The notes under the pieces: generated by a model
Told to the model about the DNA's origin: nothing
Databases searched by the model: none
Seen by the model: the letters and a program-made list of their open reading frames with translations, nothing else
From: DASXTW01 sp046726275
GTDB lineage: Bacteria > Actinomycetota > UBA4738
Assembly: GCA_046726275.1 (NCBI GenBank)
Contig: JBKPAF010000083.1
Span: forward strand, 1 to 62,870
Reading direction: 5' to 3'
Length of the DNA: 62,870 nt
Part shown: positions 27,213-36,349 of the stretch, in pieces
Position numbering within the stretch: position 1 is the first letter of the stretch
How the letters are laid out: each line of letters opens with the position of its first letter
Translations under genes and position numbers: made by a program

Positions 27213-28849
27213 GTGACGAGGCCGTGACCGGCTGGGTAGGACCCGCGAATCGCCGCAGGCAGCCGCCCTCCGAAGGGAATCTTCCCGGCCAGTGCGGCCA
27301 CGGCGGCATCTAGCGAAGGGCGGAGTACGCCGTAGGTACAGACGTACGTGCCCACCTGCGGGTAGACCCCCAGGTCGTGTGGCGTCCTCAGGGCGAGGGC
27401 GATGGCGGGGACACCGGCGTTCAAGATCTCGACGACCAGGGCACCCTGCTCAGGGAACCTCGTCGCGTCGATCGTCCCGATGACCACGAGGTCGTATCCC
27501 ACCACCCGGGCGCGAAGATCGGTGATTTCCTCCGGTGTGGGTGGGAGCCTCGTGATGAACTCGTCCACGTTCTGGAAACGGACCCGCAGCGCCTCTGCTA
27601 ACGCTGGCTCAACGGTGGAGGACGTGTCGGCCGGCGTGAGGTCGCGTGGGCTCGGCATGATGGCCGCGATCCTCGCTCCGGATCGAAGGCGGATGGGCAC
27701 CAGACCAGCTTCATCCCGAACCAACGTCACCGACCTCTCGGCGAGCTCGGCCGCCAGCGCCTCGTGTTCGGCGCCGCGCACGACCTCGAGGCCGGGCTGC
27801 TCGAACCCGGCCAGCCATCGCCTCAGCTCAGCCACGCGCTCGCCCGATCGGGTCAGGTCCGCTCGGGCGAACGCGCCACGACCGGCGGCGAGCCGGAGGG
27901 CTGACTGCGATCTCTCCTGCCGCGCCTCGTCGCCGGCGCAGAGCAGGAGGTCCACGCCCGCCCGGACCGCCGCGACAAGATCGTTCACCTGGTCGGGTCC
28001 CTGCGTCAGCGCGGCCATGTCCAGCGCATCCGTGATCACGACACTCTGGAATCCCAGGTCGTCACGGGCGAGACGGATCGTTTCCGGTGACAGGGAAGTC
28101 GGCAAGCGTGGATCGCCCGTGATCGAGGGCAACGAGAGGTGGCCCACCATCAGGAGGCGGGCCCCGGCGCTCATGCCGGCTTGGAACGGGACAAGCTCGA
28201 CCGCGTCGAGCCGCGAACGTTCCAGCTCGAGCACCGGCAGCTCGTAGTGAGAGTCCGCGCACGCCTCACCCATTCCGGGAAAGTGCTTGAGGGTGGCGGC
28301 GACTCCCTCGGCTTGCAGGCCGCGGACCACCCCACCTGCCAGCTCCGCAGCCCTGGTTGGGTCATCTCCGAAGGACCGGATGCCGAGCGAGGGATTGTCG
28401 ACGTTGGTGGCAAGGTCACAGACGGGCGCGTAGTTCACGTTCAACCCCAGCGCGCGCATCTCCCTCCCGGTCGCCCGGCCGACCCGCTCGGCCAGGGAAG
28501 GGTCATCGGCAGCCCCCAGCGCCATGTTTCCGGCGAACTGGGTGGTTCCCTCACCCAACCCGATGAGCTGCCCACCTTCCTGATCGGCGGCGAGGAGCAA
28601 AGGTGGCGCTCCTCGGCGGGCCTGCTGAAGGTCGGCCGTGAGCGCGCGAAGCTGGGCCGGACCTTCCACGTTCTTGGCCCTGAACAGGGTGAAACCCGCC
28701 ACGTCCCGTTCCCGGAGGAGGGACCGGACGTGCTCGGGCAGCTCGGTCCCCTCGAACGAGAGCATCAACTTCGGATCGATCAGGTGATCGAGGTCATCCC
28801 GACCGACCCCTGAGTCCGGCACGGAACCCCTTTCCACTCTGATCGCCAT
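27209..28849 (-). CDS. glycoside hydrolase family 3 beta-N-acetylhexosaminidase (NagZ-like)
   Basis: 546 residues, no signal peptide, so cytosolic. The barrel domain has LLLAADQEGGQLIGL, NVNYAPVCDLATNVDNPSLG and the loop LKHFPGMGEACADSHYELP. The latter keeps the Asp-Ser-His acid/base dyad of NagZ enzymes, although FPGHG is FPGMG. The nucleophile Asp lies in VVITDALDMAAL. A second domain of about 190 residues follows, as in two-domain GH3 enzymes. It would cleave imported GlcNAc disaccharides (chitobiose or muropeptide-derived). ATG at 28849 shares one base with the upstream permease stop and has GAAGGG before it; the frame stays open further upstream only across the permease gene, without family match. 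Confidence 0.9.
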   Translation of the reverse strand: MAIRVERGSVPDSGVGRDDLDHLIDPKLMLSFEGTELPEHVRSLLRERDVAGFTLFRAKNVEGPAQLRALTADLQQARRGAPPLLLAADQEGGQLIGLGEGTTQFAGNMALGAADDPSLAERVGRATGREMRALGLNVNYAPVCDLATNVDNPSLGIRSFGDDPTRAAELAGGVVRGLQAEGVAATLKHFPGMGEACADSHYELPVLELERSRLDAVELVPFQAGMSAGARLLMVGHLSLPSITGDPRLPTSLSPETIRLARDDLGFQSVVITDALDMAALTQGPDQVNDLVAAVRAGVDLLLCAGDEARQERSQSALRLAAGRGAFARADLTRSGERVAELRRWLAGFEQPGLEVVRGAEHEALAAELAERSVTLVRDEAGLVPIRLRSGARIAAIMPSPRDLTPADTSSTVEPALAEALRVRFQNVDEFITRLPPTPEEITDLRARVVGYDLVVIGTIDATRFPEQGALVVEILNAGVPAIALALRTPHDLGVYPQVGTYVCTYGVLRPSLDAAVAALAGKIPFGGRLPAAIRGSYPAGHGLVT

Positions 28850-29748
28850 CAACCCTTCACCGAGCCGGCGAGGATCCCTCGGACGAAATACCGTTGAAGC
28901 GAGAGGAAGACCACCACCGGGACGGCCATCGACACGAAGGCCCCGGCCGTGAGGAGATGCCACGCCTCGCCCCTCGTTCCGACCAGTTCGTTGAGCCGCG
29001 CGGTGAGCGTGGCCACTTCGGTGTCGGTCCCGAGGAACACCAGGGCCACCAGGAGGTCGTTCCACACCCACAGGAACTGGAAGATCGCGAAGGACGCCAG
29101 GGCAGGGAACGACAGGGGGAGCACAAGGCGGACGAAGGTATCGAAGTGGGATGCGCCGTCGATGAAGGCAGACTCGAAGATGTCCCTGGGGAGCTGGGAG
29201 ATGTAGTTGTAGAGCAGGAAGATCGCGAGGGGGAGGGCGAACCCGGTGTGCGCCAGCCAGGTTCCGAGGAACGTTCCGCCCAGATTCAGGCCCGTGTACA
29301 GGCGAAGGAGCGGGATCAGCGCCATCTGCAGGGGCATCACGAGAAGCGCCACGACCATCCCGAACAACACGCTGCGGCCGGGGAACTTCATCCAGGCGAA
29401 CGCGTAGGCGGCGAAGGCCGCCAGCGTAAGAGGAATGACGGTCGCGGGGATGGTGACGATCAAGCTGTTGAGGAACGCCGTGGCCAGGCCGTCCGCGGTC
29501 AGCACGCGCTGATAGTTCTGCACCGTGAGCTGAGCGCTGGTGAACGGATGGAGGAACGCGGTCCACCACCCGGATGAGCCCACCAGGGTGGGACTCCTGA
29601 ACGAGCTCACCAGCAACCCGACGGTCGGGAGGGACCACAGCACGACGATCACGACCACCGCGACGCGTACCAGGGGATGCGCGACGAGCCGGGGCCGGCC
29701 TCCCCGGGTCGACGGCAACCTCACGGGGGCGACCTGGGCCGCGCTCAC
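28849..29748 (-). CDS. carbohydrate ABC transporter permease (MalG/NgcG-type)
   Basis: 299 residues with six membrane segments, beginning LVRVAVVVIVVLWSLPTVGLLVSSF. The cytoplasmic EAA loop is DIFESAFIDGASHFDTFVRLVLP, which docks to the ATPase. GTG at 29748 overlaps the stop of the partner permease as GTGA, so the two subunits are made together. The 3' end overlaps the hexosaminidase start. With the partner permease and the lipoprotein at 31037 it forms an importer, most likely for GlcNAc or its oligomers. The ATP-hydrolysing subunit is not encoded here. Confidence 0.93.
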   Translation of the reverse strand: MSAAQVAPVRLPSTRGGRPRLVAHPLVRVAVVVIVVLWSLPTVGLLVSSFRSPTLVGSSGWWTAFLHPFTSAQLTVQNYQRVLTADGLATAFLNSLIVTIPATVIPLTLAAFAAYAFAWMKFPGRSVLFGMVVALLVMPLQMALIPLLRLYTGLNLGGTFLGTWLAHTGFALPLAIFLLYNYISQLPRDIFESAFIDGASHFDTFVRLVLPLSFPALASFAIFQFLWVWNDLLVALVFLGTDTEVATLTARLNELVGTRGEAWHLLTAGAFVSMAVPVVVFLSLQRYFVRGILAGSVKG

Positions 29749-30959
29749 CCCGCCAACCCCTGTCTCCGCAGGTTGCGGATGTTCACGATCATGAACGGGA
29801 TGACCATGAGGAACAGCACGACGGCGATGGCGCTGGCCCGCCCGAAGTTCCTGAACTGGAACATCTCGGTGAACATTCGATTGGCCACGACGTCCGTGTC
29901 GAAGTTCCCCCCGGTCATCACGTAGACGATGTCGAAGACCTTGAGCACAGCTATGCAGATCACCGTCGCGACGGTGATGATCGTCCCCCGGATCATCGGC
30001 AGGAGGATCCGAAAGAACACCTGCCGCTCGTTCGCGCCGTCGATCCGAGCCGCTTCGATCAGCTCCACCGGCACCCCTTTGAGGGCCGCAGAGAAGACCA
30101 CCATGGCGAAGCCGGTCTGAAGCCAGATCATGATCACGATGAGGAGCATCGTGTTGATCGGAGCCGTTTGAAGCCACGGCCTCGGCTCGCCACCGAACCC
30201 GGTGACGGCCGCGTTCAACAGGCCGATCTGCGACTCGCCCGACGGCTTCCATGCGTACACGAAGCGCCAGATGACACTGGCGCCCACCATCGAGATCGCC
30301 AGGGGGAGGAAGATGAACGTCTTGGGGAGAGCCTCCCGTCTGACCCGGTCCACCAAGGTGGCGATGAGCAACCCGATGACGACGCTCCCTCCCATCCCCA
30401 GCACCAGCCAGATCGCGTTGTTGCGAAACGCCGTCAGCATCTCCGGGTCGGTGAAGGCGAAGCGGTAATTCTCTGCCCCACCGTGTTCGGTGAGGCTCGT
30501 GACGATCGTGCTGATGGTGGGGTAGACGAGGTAGAGCCCGATCAGCGCGATCGCCGGGCCGAGGAAGATCCACGGCCGGATCCGCTCGCGCCACGGTCCT
30601 CGGACCCGGTCCACGACCGCGTTGGCCACGTAGAGGACAGCCCAGACGCCGGCGACGCCCACGAGCAGGGCGACCACGAAGATCATCAGCTTGCCCCAGA
30701 CGGCCGAAAGTCCGTAGGCGCGGAGGGCGTCGGCGTTTCCCTGCAACCCAAGCCGGTCGTACACCCAGATCAGGACCCGTTCCGGAGACTGCGGATCGCG
30801 GAGGAAGATCAAGGACTGGCGAAGCAGCAGGATCAGGACGACGACAGCGGAAGCGGGGGCCAGCGCCCGAAAGGCGCTCGGCCCCCGCTTCCGCCCGGGA
30901 GGACGGGCCTGGGTCGCCGCGGTCTCCGGTGCTGCCTCCGGCAGGGACCCGGTCGGCAC
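29745..30959 (-). CDS. carbohydrate ABC transporter permease (MalF/NgcF-type) with N-terminal extension
   Basis: 404 residues. The C-terminal 290 form the usual six-segment MalF-like permease, including the EAA loop ELIEAARIDGANERQVFFRILLP. The first 110 or so add two further hydrophobic segments (ASAVVVLILLLRQSLIFL; LMIFVVALLVGVAGVWAVLYV), as in larger MalF-type subunits. GTG start at 30959 with a poor ribosome site; it follows the binding-protein gene by 77 bases. It pairs with the permease at 28849. Confidence 0.92.
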   Translation of the reverse strand: MPTGSLPEAAPETAATQARPPGRKRGPSAFRALAPASAVVVLILLLRQSLIFLRDPQSPERVLIWVYDRLGLQGNADALRAYGLSAVWGKLMIFVVALLVGVAGVWAVLYVANAVVDRVRGPWRERIRPWIFLGPAIALIGLYLVYPTISTIVTSLTEHGGAENYRFAFTDPEMLTAFRNNAIWLVLGMGGSVVIGLLIATLVDRVRREALPKTFIFLPLAISMVGASVIWRFVYAWKPSGESQIGLLNAAVTGFGGEPRPWLQTAPINTMLLIVIMIWLQTGFAMVVFSAALKGVPVELIEAARIDGANERQVFFRILLPMIRGTIITVATVICIAVLKVFDIVYVMTGGNFDTDVVANRMFTEMFQFRNFGRASAIAVVLFLMVIPFMIVNIRNLRRQGLAG

Positions 30960-31036
30960 TACCGAGGGCTCACGCCGCCGTGTCGTGCTCGTCCCGGGTC
31001 CCCCCTCGCGGCCCCGCGGTCACTCGTACCGACGGG

Positions 31037-32413
31037 CTAGCTCGCCGGCCAGCTCTCCTCGATCTTCTGGAAGACCGTATCGGTGTTGGCGCCGTTCGCG
31101 GCCACCCAGTCGATCATGCCCTTCAGGAAGCTGCCACCCCCCACGTCGGACGGCATCGTATCCGAGGCATCGAACCGCAGGGTCGTCGACTGCCGCATGA
31201 TCTCGGCCATCGCCGAGTCCTTGTAGTTCTTGTACCACTCGGCCGGGACGGACTTGTTCGGCGAGACGAACCCTCCGGCGTCGATCCATCCCTTGGCAGC
31301 CTCGGGTGTGGCCAGATACTCGAGCAGGGCCCGGACCTCGGGCCGGTCGTTGAACATCACGAACTGATCCCCCGCCCCCAGCACCGGCCTGCCGTTGCCG
31401 GTGTCGATCGGCGGGAGGTAGAAGAACTTGCTGTCCACGCCCGCCGTGAACTGCGGGTTGCCCTCCTGGGCACCGGGCCAGAAGTCCGTGATCCACGCAG
31501 CCTGCTTGTGCATCCAGCACTTCGGTCCATCCTTGTTGAACATCGGGGTCTGCGTGTCACCCACCCAGATGGTGTTGATGCCGGTGTTCCCCCCATACAC
31601 GAACTTGGGGGTGAACAGGATCTGTCCGGCGACGTTGGCAGCGTTGATCACGGCAGGGTCGTTGAACGGGATCTGGTGCGACACCCACTTGTCGTATGTG
31701 TCCGCCGGGGCCGTGCGAAGAAGGACGTCCTCGATCCAGTCCGTGATGACCCAGCCGGTGAACGCGTCCTGCTCCGTGCTCAGGCACCATGGGTTGCCGT
31801 TGCCGTCGGCGATGATCTTGTTGGACAGGGCGATGAGCTCGTCCCACGACGTGGGGACCTGATAGCCCGCCGCCTCGAACGCCTTCACCGGGTACCACAC
31901 GATCGACTTGAGGTTCGCCTGGTAGAAGATTCCGTACAGCTTCCCGTTCGCCGACCCGAGGTCCACGAACGTCTGGTTGTAATCCTTCTTCAGCTGGTCC
32001 ATGTTGAACCACGTGCTGAGGTCGACCAGCTTGCCGGACGCGGCGAAGGATCGCATCAACCCGGGCTGGGCGATCTGAGCGAGATCGGGCGCGTTGCCCC
32101 CCTCCACCCGAGCCGTTAGCACGGTGGTGTAGTCGTTGAGGCCCTCGTGCTTGACGTTGATGCCGGTACGTTGGACGAACGGTGCCAGGGCGTCTTCGAA
32201 CAGCTTGTTCTGGGGATCGATGTACTGAGACAGCACCTCGACCGTCTTCCCCCGGAACTCGCCTTTCTCGGCCCTGGCCAGGAACGAATAGGGGCTCCCC
32301 GTGCTTGCCCCCGGGCTTTGTGTCCCACCGGTCGGTGTCGTCGGCTTGTTCGAGCACGCCGCCGCCAGCAGGACCATCAGAACGGGCACCATCCAAACCT
32401 TGCGTCGAGCCAC
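31037..32413 (-). CDS. carbohydrate ABC transporter substrate-binding lipoprotein
   Basis: 458 residues. The signal peptide RRKVWMVPVLMVLLAAACS ends at lipobox Cys20; a Thr/Gly/Ser linker follows. The mature protein has family 1 extracellular solute-binding features: VEVLSQYIDPQNKLFEDALAP, PDLAQIAQPGLMRSFAASGK and VGGGSFLKGMIDWVAANG. GTG at 32413 is chosen because AAAGGAGGG lies seven bases upstream and it places the positive n-region directly before the hydrophobic core. The kinase gene ends 22 bases upstream. It captures the sugar for the two permeases; GlcNAc or (GlcNAc)2 is inferred from the operon. Confidence 0.92.
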   Translation of the reverse strand: MARRKVWMVPVLMVLLAAACSNKPTTPTGGTQSPGASTGSPYSFLARAEKGEFRGKTVEVLSQYIDPQNKLFEDALAPFVQRTGINVKHEGLNDYTTVLTARVEGGNAPDLAQIAQPGLMRSFAASGKLVDLSTWFNMDQLKKDYNQTFVDLGSANGKLYGIFYQANLKSIVWYPVKAFEAAGYQVPTSWDELIALSNKIIADGNGNPWCLSTEQDAFTGWVITDWIEDVLLRTAPADTYDKWVSHQIPFNDPAVINAANVAGQILFTPKFVYGGNTGINTIWVGDTQTPMFNKDGPKCWMHKQAAWITDFWPGAQEGNPQFTAGVDSKFFYLPPIDTGNGRPVLGAGDQFVMFNDRPEVRALLEYLATPEAAKGWIDAGGFVSPNKSVPAEWYKNYKDSAMAEIMRQSTTLRFDASDTMPSDVGGGSFLKGMIDWVAANGANTDTVFQKIEESWPAS

Positions 32414-32435
32414 TCCAACCCTCCTTTCGGGCAGT

Positions 32436-33431
32436 TCACCCCTCCTCTGTCGAGTGAATACGCGCATCGCCCTCCTCTCCGGCGCCGCTCTGGCGGTGCC
32501 TGGCCACCGCCGCCGCGCCGACCGCTCCAGTCGGGAACCCGGTCGGCATGGCCACCACCCTTTGGGGGGGGACCATGCGACGAGCCAGAGGGGACTGGTC
32601 CCCCCAGCTCGCCAGCCGGGCCCTGACCGCGGACAGCAAGGGTTCTCCCATCGAGCCGACCCCGCCTCCCAGGACCACCAGGTCCGTCCCGTAGGCCAGG
32701 GCCAGCAACTGCACTGCTCGTGCCAGGTGGCCGCTCACGATCCCGGCCACTCGGATCGCCTCCGTGTCTCCGCCCGCCGCCGCACCGAACAGGTCTTCGG
32801 CGGGACGCCCTTCACCCGGCGCCCACATGCTCCGGATCGCCGGGCCGGCGGCCACTGCCTCCAAACACCCCCGCAGACCGCACCGGCACAGCGGTCCGTC
32901 CTCGGTCACCATCACGTGTCCGATCTCTCCGGCCATCCCGTCTCGTCCGCGATGGAGGCGACCGTCGACGACGATCCCGGCTGAGATACCGGTTCCGATG
33001 CTCAGGAAGGCCAGGACGTGCAGGTCGGCGGTGTCGCGACGGAGACTGTCGTAGGCACCGACCGCCGCGGCGCGGACGTCGTTCTCCACGGTGGTCCGAA
33101 CGCCGAACGCGTCGGCGATCAGGGTGCCGATGGGAAACCCGCCATCTCCGATGTTCAGGTTCATCGCCAACCGGACGACGCCGGTCTCCCTATCAACCTG
33201 TCCCGGTACTCCCACTCCGATCCCCGCGATCCCGTCGCCGATACCGCCACGACCGTCCACGGCCCGGCGGATCGCCTCGATGGTGCTGGCCAGCACGCCG
33301 TCCCCGCCTCCGGAGTCGGTGGGGAAGGAGCTCTGGGCCACCACTCGGTTCGAGTCGTCGGCAACGACCGCCTCTACGGACGTCCCGCCGATGTCCACTC
33401 CTACGAACAGCTCCGGGGTGGACGACGTCAT
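32436..33431 (-). CDS. ROK-family sugar kinase (probable N-acetylglucosamine kinase)
   Basis: 331 residues. The ATP-binding motif FVGVDIGGTSVEAVV is at the N-terminus. The catalytic segment is ENDVRAAAVGAY, then FLSIGTGISAGIVVDGRL. The ROK zinc site is a His in EIGHVMV plus CRCGLRGCLE. No HTH domain, so an enzyme rather than a regulator. With nagA and an N-acetylhexosaminidase downstream it most likely phosphorylates GlcNAc released in the cytosol; glucose or ManNAc remain alternatives. ATG at 33431 overlaps the repressor stop as ATGA. Confidence 0.9.
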   Translation of the reverse strand: MTSSTPELFVGVDIGGTSVEAVVADDSNRVVAQSSFPTDSGGGDGVLASTIEAIRRAVDGRGGIGDGIAGIGVGVPGQVDRETGVVRLAMNLNIGDGGFPIGTLIADAFGVRTTVENDVRAAAVGAYDSLRRDTADLHVLAFLSIGTGISAGIVVDGRLHRGRDGMAGEIGHVMVTEDGPLCRCGLRGCLEAVAAGPAIRSMWAPGEGRPAEDLFGAAAGGDTEAIRVAGIVSGHLARAVQLLALAYGTDLVVLGGGVGSMGEPLLSAVRARLASWGDQSPLARRMVPPQRVVAMPTGFPTGAVGAAAVARHRQSGAGEEGDARIHSTEEG

Positions 33432-34645
33432 CGCCACACCACCCCCAGTTGATCTCGGAGCACCAGGGCTGCGGCCCCGGCGATGACCAGGTCGGCCCCT
33501 CGGCCGGCCGAGGAGATCTCGACCACGGAGGCCAGATCAGGGAGGACCCGTTCGCGAACCTCGGCGGACAGGGCCGTCAACAGCTCGTCCTCCCATCCGG
33601 GGAGCTCGAGCGCGATCACGATCCGATGGATGTCGAGGATGGCCACGAGGTGAGCCAGCACCGAGCCGAGGCTCCGGCCGGCCTCCTCGACCGCCTTGCG
33701 GAGAGGCCCCTCGCCCAGGGAGTCCGCCAGCTCACGTGGAGCCCGAGCGACCGGATCTCCCGGGGCTAGGGCGACACCCGCGATCCTGGCCGCGTGCCGC
33801 AGGATGCTCGGCACGCTGGCGATGGTCTCCAGGCACCCGGAATTGCCGCACGTGCACGGCAGCCCGTCCTCGCGGACCCTGATATGACCGATCTCCCCGG
33901 CCGCAGGCCTATCGCCCCGATACAGACGCCCGTCGACGATGATGCCGGCCCCGATCCCTACGCCGATCTTGATCACCACGAGGTTGGGCCCGGGGTGAGC
34001 GCCGAATTCCGCCAAGGCAGCAACGTGCGCGTCGTTCGCCACTCGCACCGGCGTGTCGAACCGTGCGGCTAGCTCCTGCTGGAGGGGGACCCCATGCCAC
34101 TGCAGGTTGGCGGCTTCGACCACCGCGCCCTGATGGTCCACGATGCCCGGTGTGCCGACCCCGATCCCGAGGATCGGCGCTGAGCCTTTCTCCAGGATCG
34201 AGGCGACGAGGTCATAGACGGCTCGCACGCCCCCGGCACCTCTGACCTCGCCCGTGGAAGCGGCTTCGCGGTGGTGAATGGAGCCTCCCAGGTCCACCAG
34301 GGCTCCCCGGAACGGCCTGCGGCTCAGGTCCAACGCGACGAGGTCCCGTCCCCGCGCGTTCAGGCGGATCAGGGTCGGGGGCTTGCCTCCGGAAGACGTC
34401 CCCGGACCCACCTCCTTTACCAACCCGGCATTCACCAGGTGGGCGACCAGCTCGGAGACGGTCGCCCTGGTGAGGCCTGTGGCCCGGGCGATGTCGGCCC
34501 GGCTCGTCGGCCCGTCGCCGTACACGCACTGGAGGGCCGCCTCCAGGTTTCGCCGCCGCCGCGAGTGAACCGTCGTTCCATGGTCCGGGATCCCAGGTGC
34601 GTTCGACGCGATCCCTCGTGTCCCCTTTGTTTGTTTGGTTTCCAT
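33428..34645 (-). CDS. ROK-family transcriptional repressor (NagC/Mlc/XylR type)
   Basis: 405 residues. The N-terminal winged helix includes GPTSRADIARATGLTRATVSELVAHL. The ROK sugar-binding domain follows, with KIGVGIGAGIIVDGRLY and zinc motif CTCGNSGCLE. It is the first gene of the amino-sugar operon and is expected to repress it until GlcNAc or its phosphate binds. ATG at 34645. A good promoter lies upstream, so the operon and its repressor share one transcript and should be autoregulated. Confidence 0.92.
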   Translation of the reverse strand: METKQTKGTRGIASNAPGIPDHGTTVHSRRRRNLEAALQCVYGDGPTSRADIARATGLTRATVSELVAHLVNAGLVKEVGPGTSSGGKPPTLIRLNARGRDLVALDLSRRPFRGALVDLGGSIHHREAASTGEVRGAGGVRAVYDLVASILEKGSAPILGIGVGTPGIVDHQGAVVEAANLQWHGVPLQQELAARFDTPVRVANDAHVAALAEFGAHPGPNLVVIKIGVGIGAGIIVDGRLYRGDRPAAGEIGHIRVREDGLPCTCGNSGCLETIASVPSILRHAARIAGVALAPGDPVARAPRELADSLGEGPLRKAVEEAGRSLGSVLAHLVAILDIHRIVIALELPGWEDELLTALSAEVRERVLPDLASVVEISSAGRGADLVIAGAAALVLRDQLGVVWR

Positions 34646-34663
34646 ACAAAGCCTCGGCGCCGC

Positions 34664-34692
34664 AAGTTACTCTCGACCGCCCAACTTGTCAA
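34664..34692 (-). promoter_or_regulatory. promoter of the amino-sugar operon
   Basis: On the minus strand TTGACA (34687-34692) and TAACTT (34664-34669) are 17 bases apart. The -35 is a perfect consensus match. The start codon of the ROK repressor follows about 19 bases after the -10 box, so the leader is very short and a repressor near the start codon could block transcription. Confidence 0.65.
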
Positions 34693-34764
34693 GGGTCCCT
34701 GTCCTGGTCCACGAAGAGCGTGGAACCGGCCGTTGGGAGGGCGGAAAGGCCGAGAATCCTTCCT

Positions 34765-36300
34765 GTGCTCCTGGAGGATATCGCTGGAACGTCCACCGCG
34801 GTAGCCGAGACCCCGGGCCGTCTGGCCAAGATCGATCTCCTCTCGAATTGCCTGCGCAGGGCGCGACCGGAGGAGATGCCCATCGTGGTCGCCTATCTCT
34901 CGGGCGAGCTGCCCGAGGGGACCATCGGGGTGGGGTGGGCTGCGCTCCGCGACCTACCAGCCGCGGCACGACCTCCGGCCACACTCGAGGTGCTCGAGGT
35001 CGAGGCGGCATTCAGACGGATCGCGGCCACCTCTGGGCGCGGCTCCCAGGCGATCCGGCGGAGTGAGCTCGCCGGGCTGTTCGGGCGGGCAACCGAGCTC
35101 GAGCAGCGGTTCCTGACCGCTCTTCTCATGGGAGAACTCCGTCAGGGGGCACTCGAGGGGGTCATGATCGAAGCGGTCGCCAGAGCTACGGGGGTCCCCG
35201 CGTCGGATGTCCGGAGGGCTCTCATGCTGGCCGGCGACCTCGGGGTCGTGGCCGCCGCTGTAGTGGCCGAAGGCCGCGATGGCCTGGCCGCGTTTCGGCT
35301 GACGGTCCTCCGCCCTCTGCTGCCGATGCTTGCGCAGACCGCCGAGGACGTCACCCAAGCCCTCGAGCGCGTCGGCCCGGCCGTGGTCGAGTGGAAGTTC
35401 GACGGCGCCCGGATCCAGGTGCATCGGCTCGGCGCAGAGGTCAAGGCCTTCACCAGGAACCTCGCGGACATCACCACTCGGGTGCCGGAGGTCGTGGAGG
35501 CCGTCCGGGCCCTCCCCGTGGAGGCGGCCGTCCTGGACGGCGAGGCCATCGCCCTGCGGCCGGACAGGAGACCGCATCGGTTCCAGGTGACCATGAGCCG
35601 GTTCGGGAGCAGGCTGGAAGTGGACCAGCATCGCTCGACGGTCCCGCTCTCGGCTTACTTCTTCGACTGCCTTCACCTGGACGGCGAAGACCTCATCGAC
35701 CGGCCTGCGCGCGAGCGGTTCGCGGCCCTGGCGGAACGGCTGCCCCAGCCGATGGCCGTGCCCCGGATCGAGGCCGGTGATCCTCTCGAGGTCCAGCGCT
35801 TCCTGGAGTCGGCCCTGGCCCAGGGCCACGAGGGAGTGATGGTCAAGGCCCTGGACTCGCCTTACGAGGCCGGGAGACGAGGAGCGAGCTGGCTCAAGGT
35901 GAAGCGGGCCCACACGCTCGACCTTGTCGTTCTTGCCGCGGAATGGGGACACGGGCGGCGCCGGGGGTGGCTGAGCAACCTCCACCTGGGAGCGCGCGAT
36001 CCAGCCACCGGCGGGTTCGTGATGCTCGGCAAGACGTTCAAGGGGATGACCGACGACATGCTGGCCTGGCAGACCGAGCGACTCCAAGAGTTGGAGACCT
36101 CACGCGATGCCTACACGGTCCACGTCCGGCCGGAGCTCGTGGTCGAGGTGGCGTTCGACGGCCTGCAGGCGAGCTCTCGGTACCCCGCGGGGGTGGCCCT
36201 GCGCTTCGCCAGGATCAAGGCGTACCGGCCCGACAAAGGCCCCGAGGACGCGGACACGATCGACACCGTCCTTCGGATTCACTCAACCGGCCGCCCGTGA
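34765..36300 (+). CDS. ligB: ATP-dependent DNA ligase, LigB type
   Basis: 511 residues, the usual length for bacterial LigB-type enzymes related to archaeal ligases. An N-terminal helical DNA-binding domain (residues 1-180) is followed by the adenylation domain, with Lys211 in VVEWKFDGARIQVHR, AVLDGEAIAL, YFFDCLHLDGEDLID and EGVMVKALDSPYEAG. The OB domain starts near WLKVKRAHTLDLVVLAAEWG. GTG at 34765 gives the conserved start LLEDIAGTSTAVAETPGRL; longer frames upstream run into the divergent promoter. This is the second stand-alone ATP-dependent ligase within about 12 kb. tRNA-Thr follows, facing it. Confidence 0.93.
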   Translation: MLLEDIAGTSTAVAETPGRLAKIDLLSNCLRRARPEEMPIVVAYLSGELPEGTIGVGWAALRDLPAAARPPATLEVLEVEAAFRRIAATSGRGSQAIRRSELAGLFGRATELEQRFLTALLMGELRQGALEGVMIEAVARATGVPASDVRRALMLAGDLGVVAAAVVAEGRDGLAAFRLTVLRPLLPMLAQTAEDVTQALERVGPAVVEWKFDGARIQVHRLGAEVKAFTRNLADITTRVPEVVEAVRALPVEAAVLDGEAIALRPDRRPHRFQVTMSRFGSRLEVDQHRSTVPLSAYFFDCLHLDGEDLIDRPARERFAALAERLPQPMAVPRIEAGDPLEVQRFLESALAQGHEGVMVKALDSPYEAGRRGASWLKVKRAHTLDLVVLAAEWGHGRRRGWLSNLHLGARDPATGGFVMLGKTFKGMTDDMLAWQTERLQELETSRDAYTVHVRPELVVEVAFDGLQASSRYPAGVALRFARIKAYRPDKGPEDADTIDTVLRIHSTGRP

Positions 36301-36349
36301 CTCCGCTCCTTTGAACCCGTGATGGTCGATTCGCCGACGGACTGAGGAG

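Noticed and set aside
28850..29638. In-frame extension of the GH3 hexosaminidase to 29638
   Set aside because: The extra 260 residues lie over the permease gene and match nothing; the ATG at 28849 has a ribosome site and begins the conserved region.
34621..34657. TTTG/CAAA repeats over the ROK repressor start codon as its operator
   Set aside because: The arms are short and uneven; they could be an operator but the sequence alone does not support a defined site.
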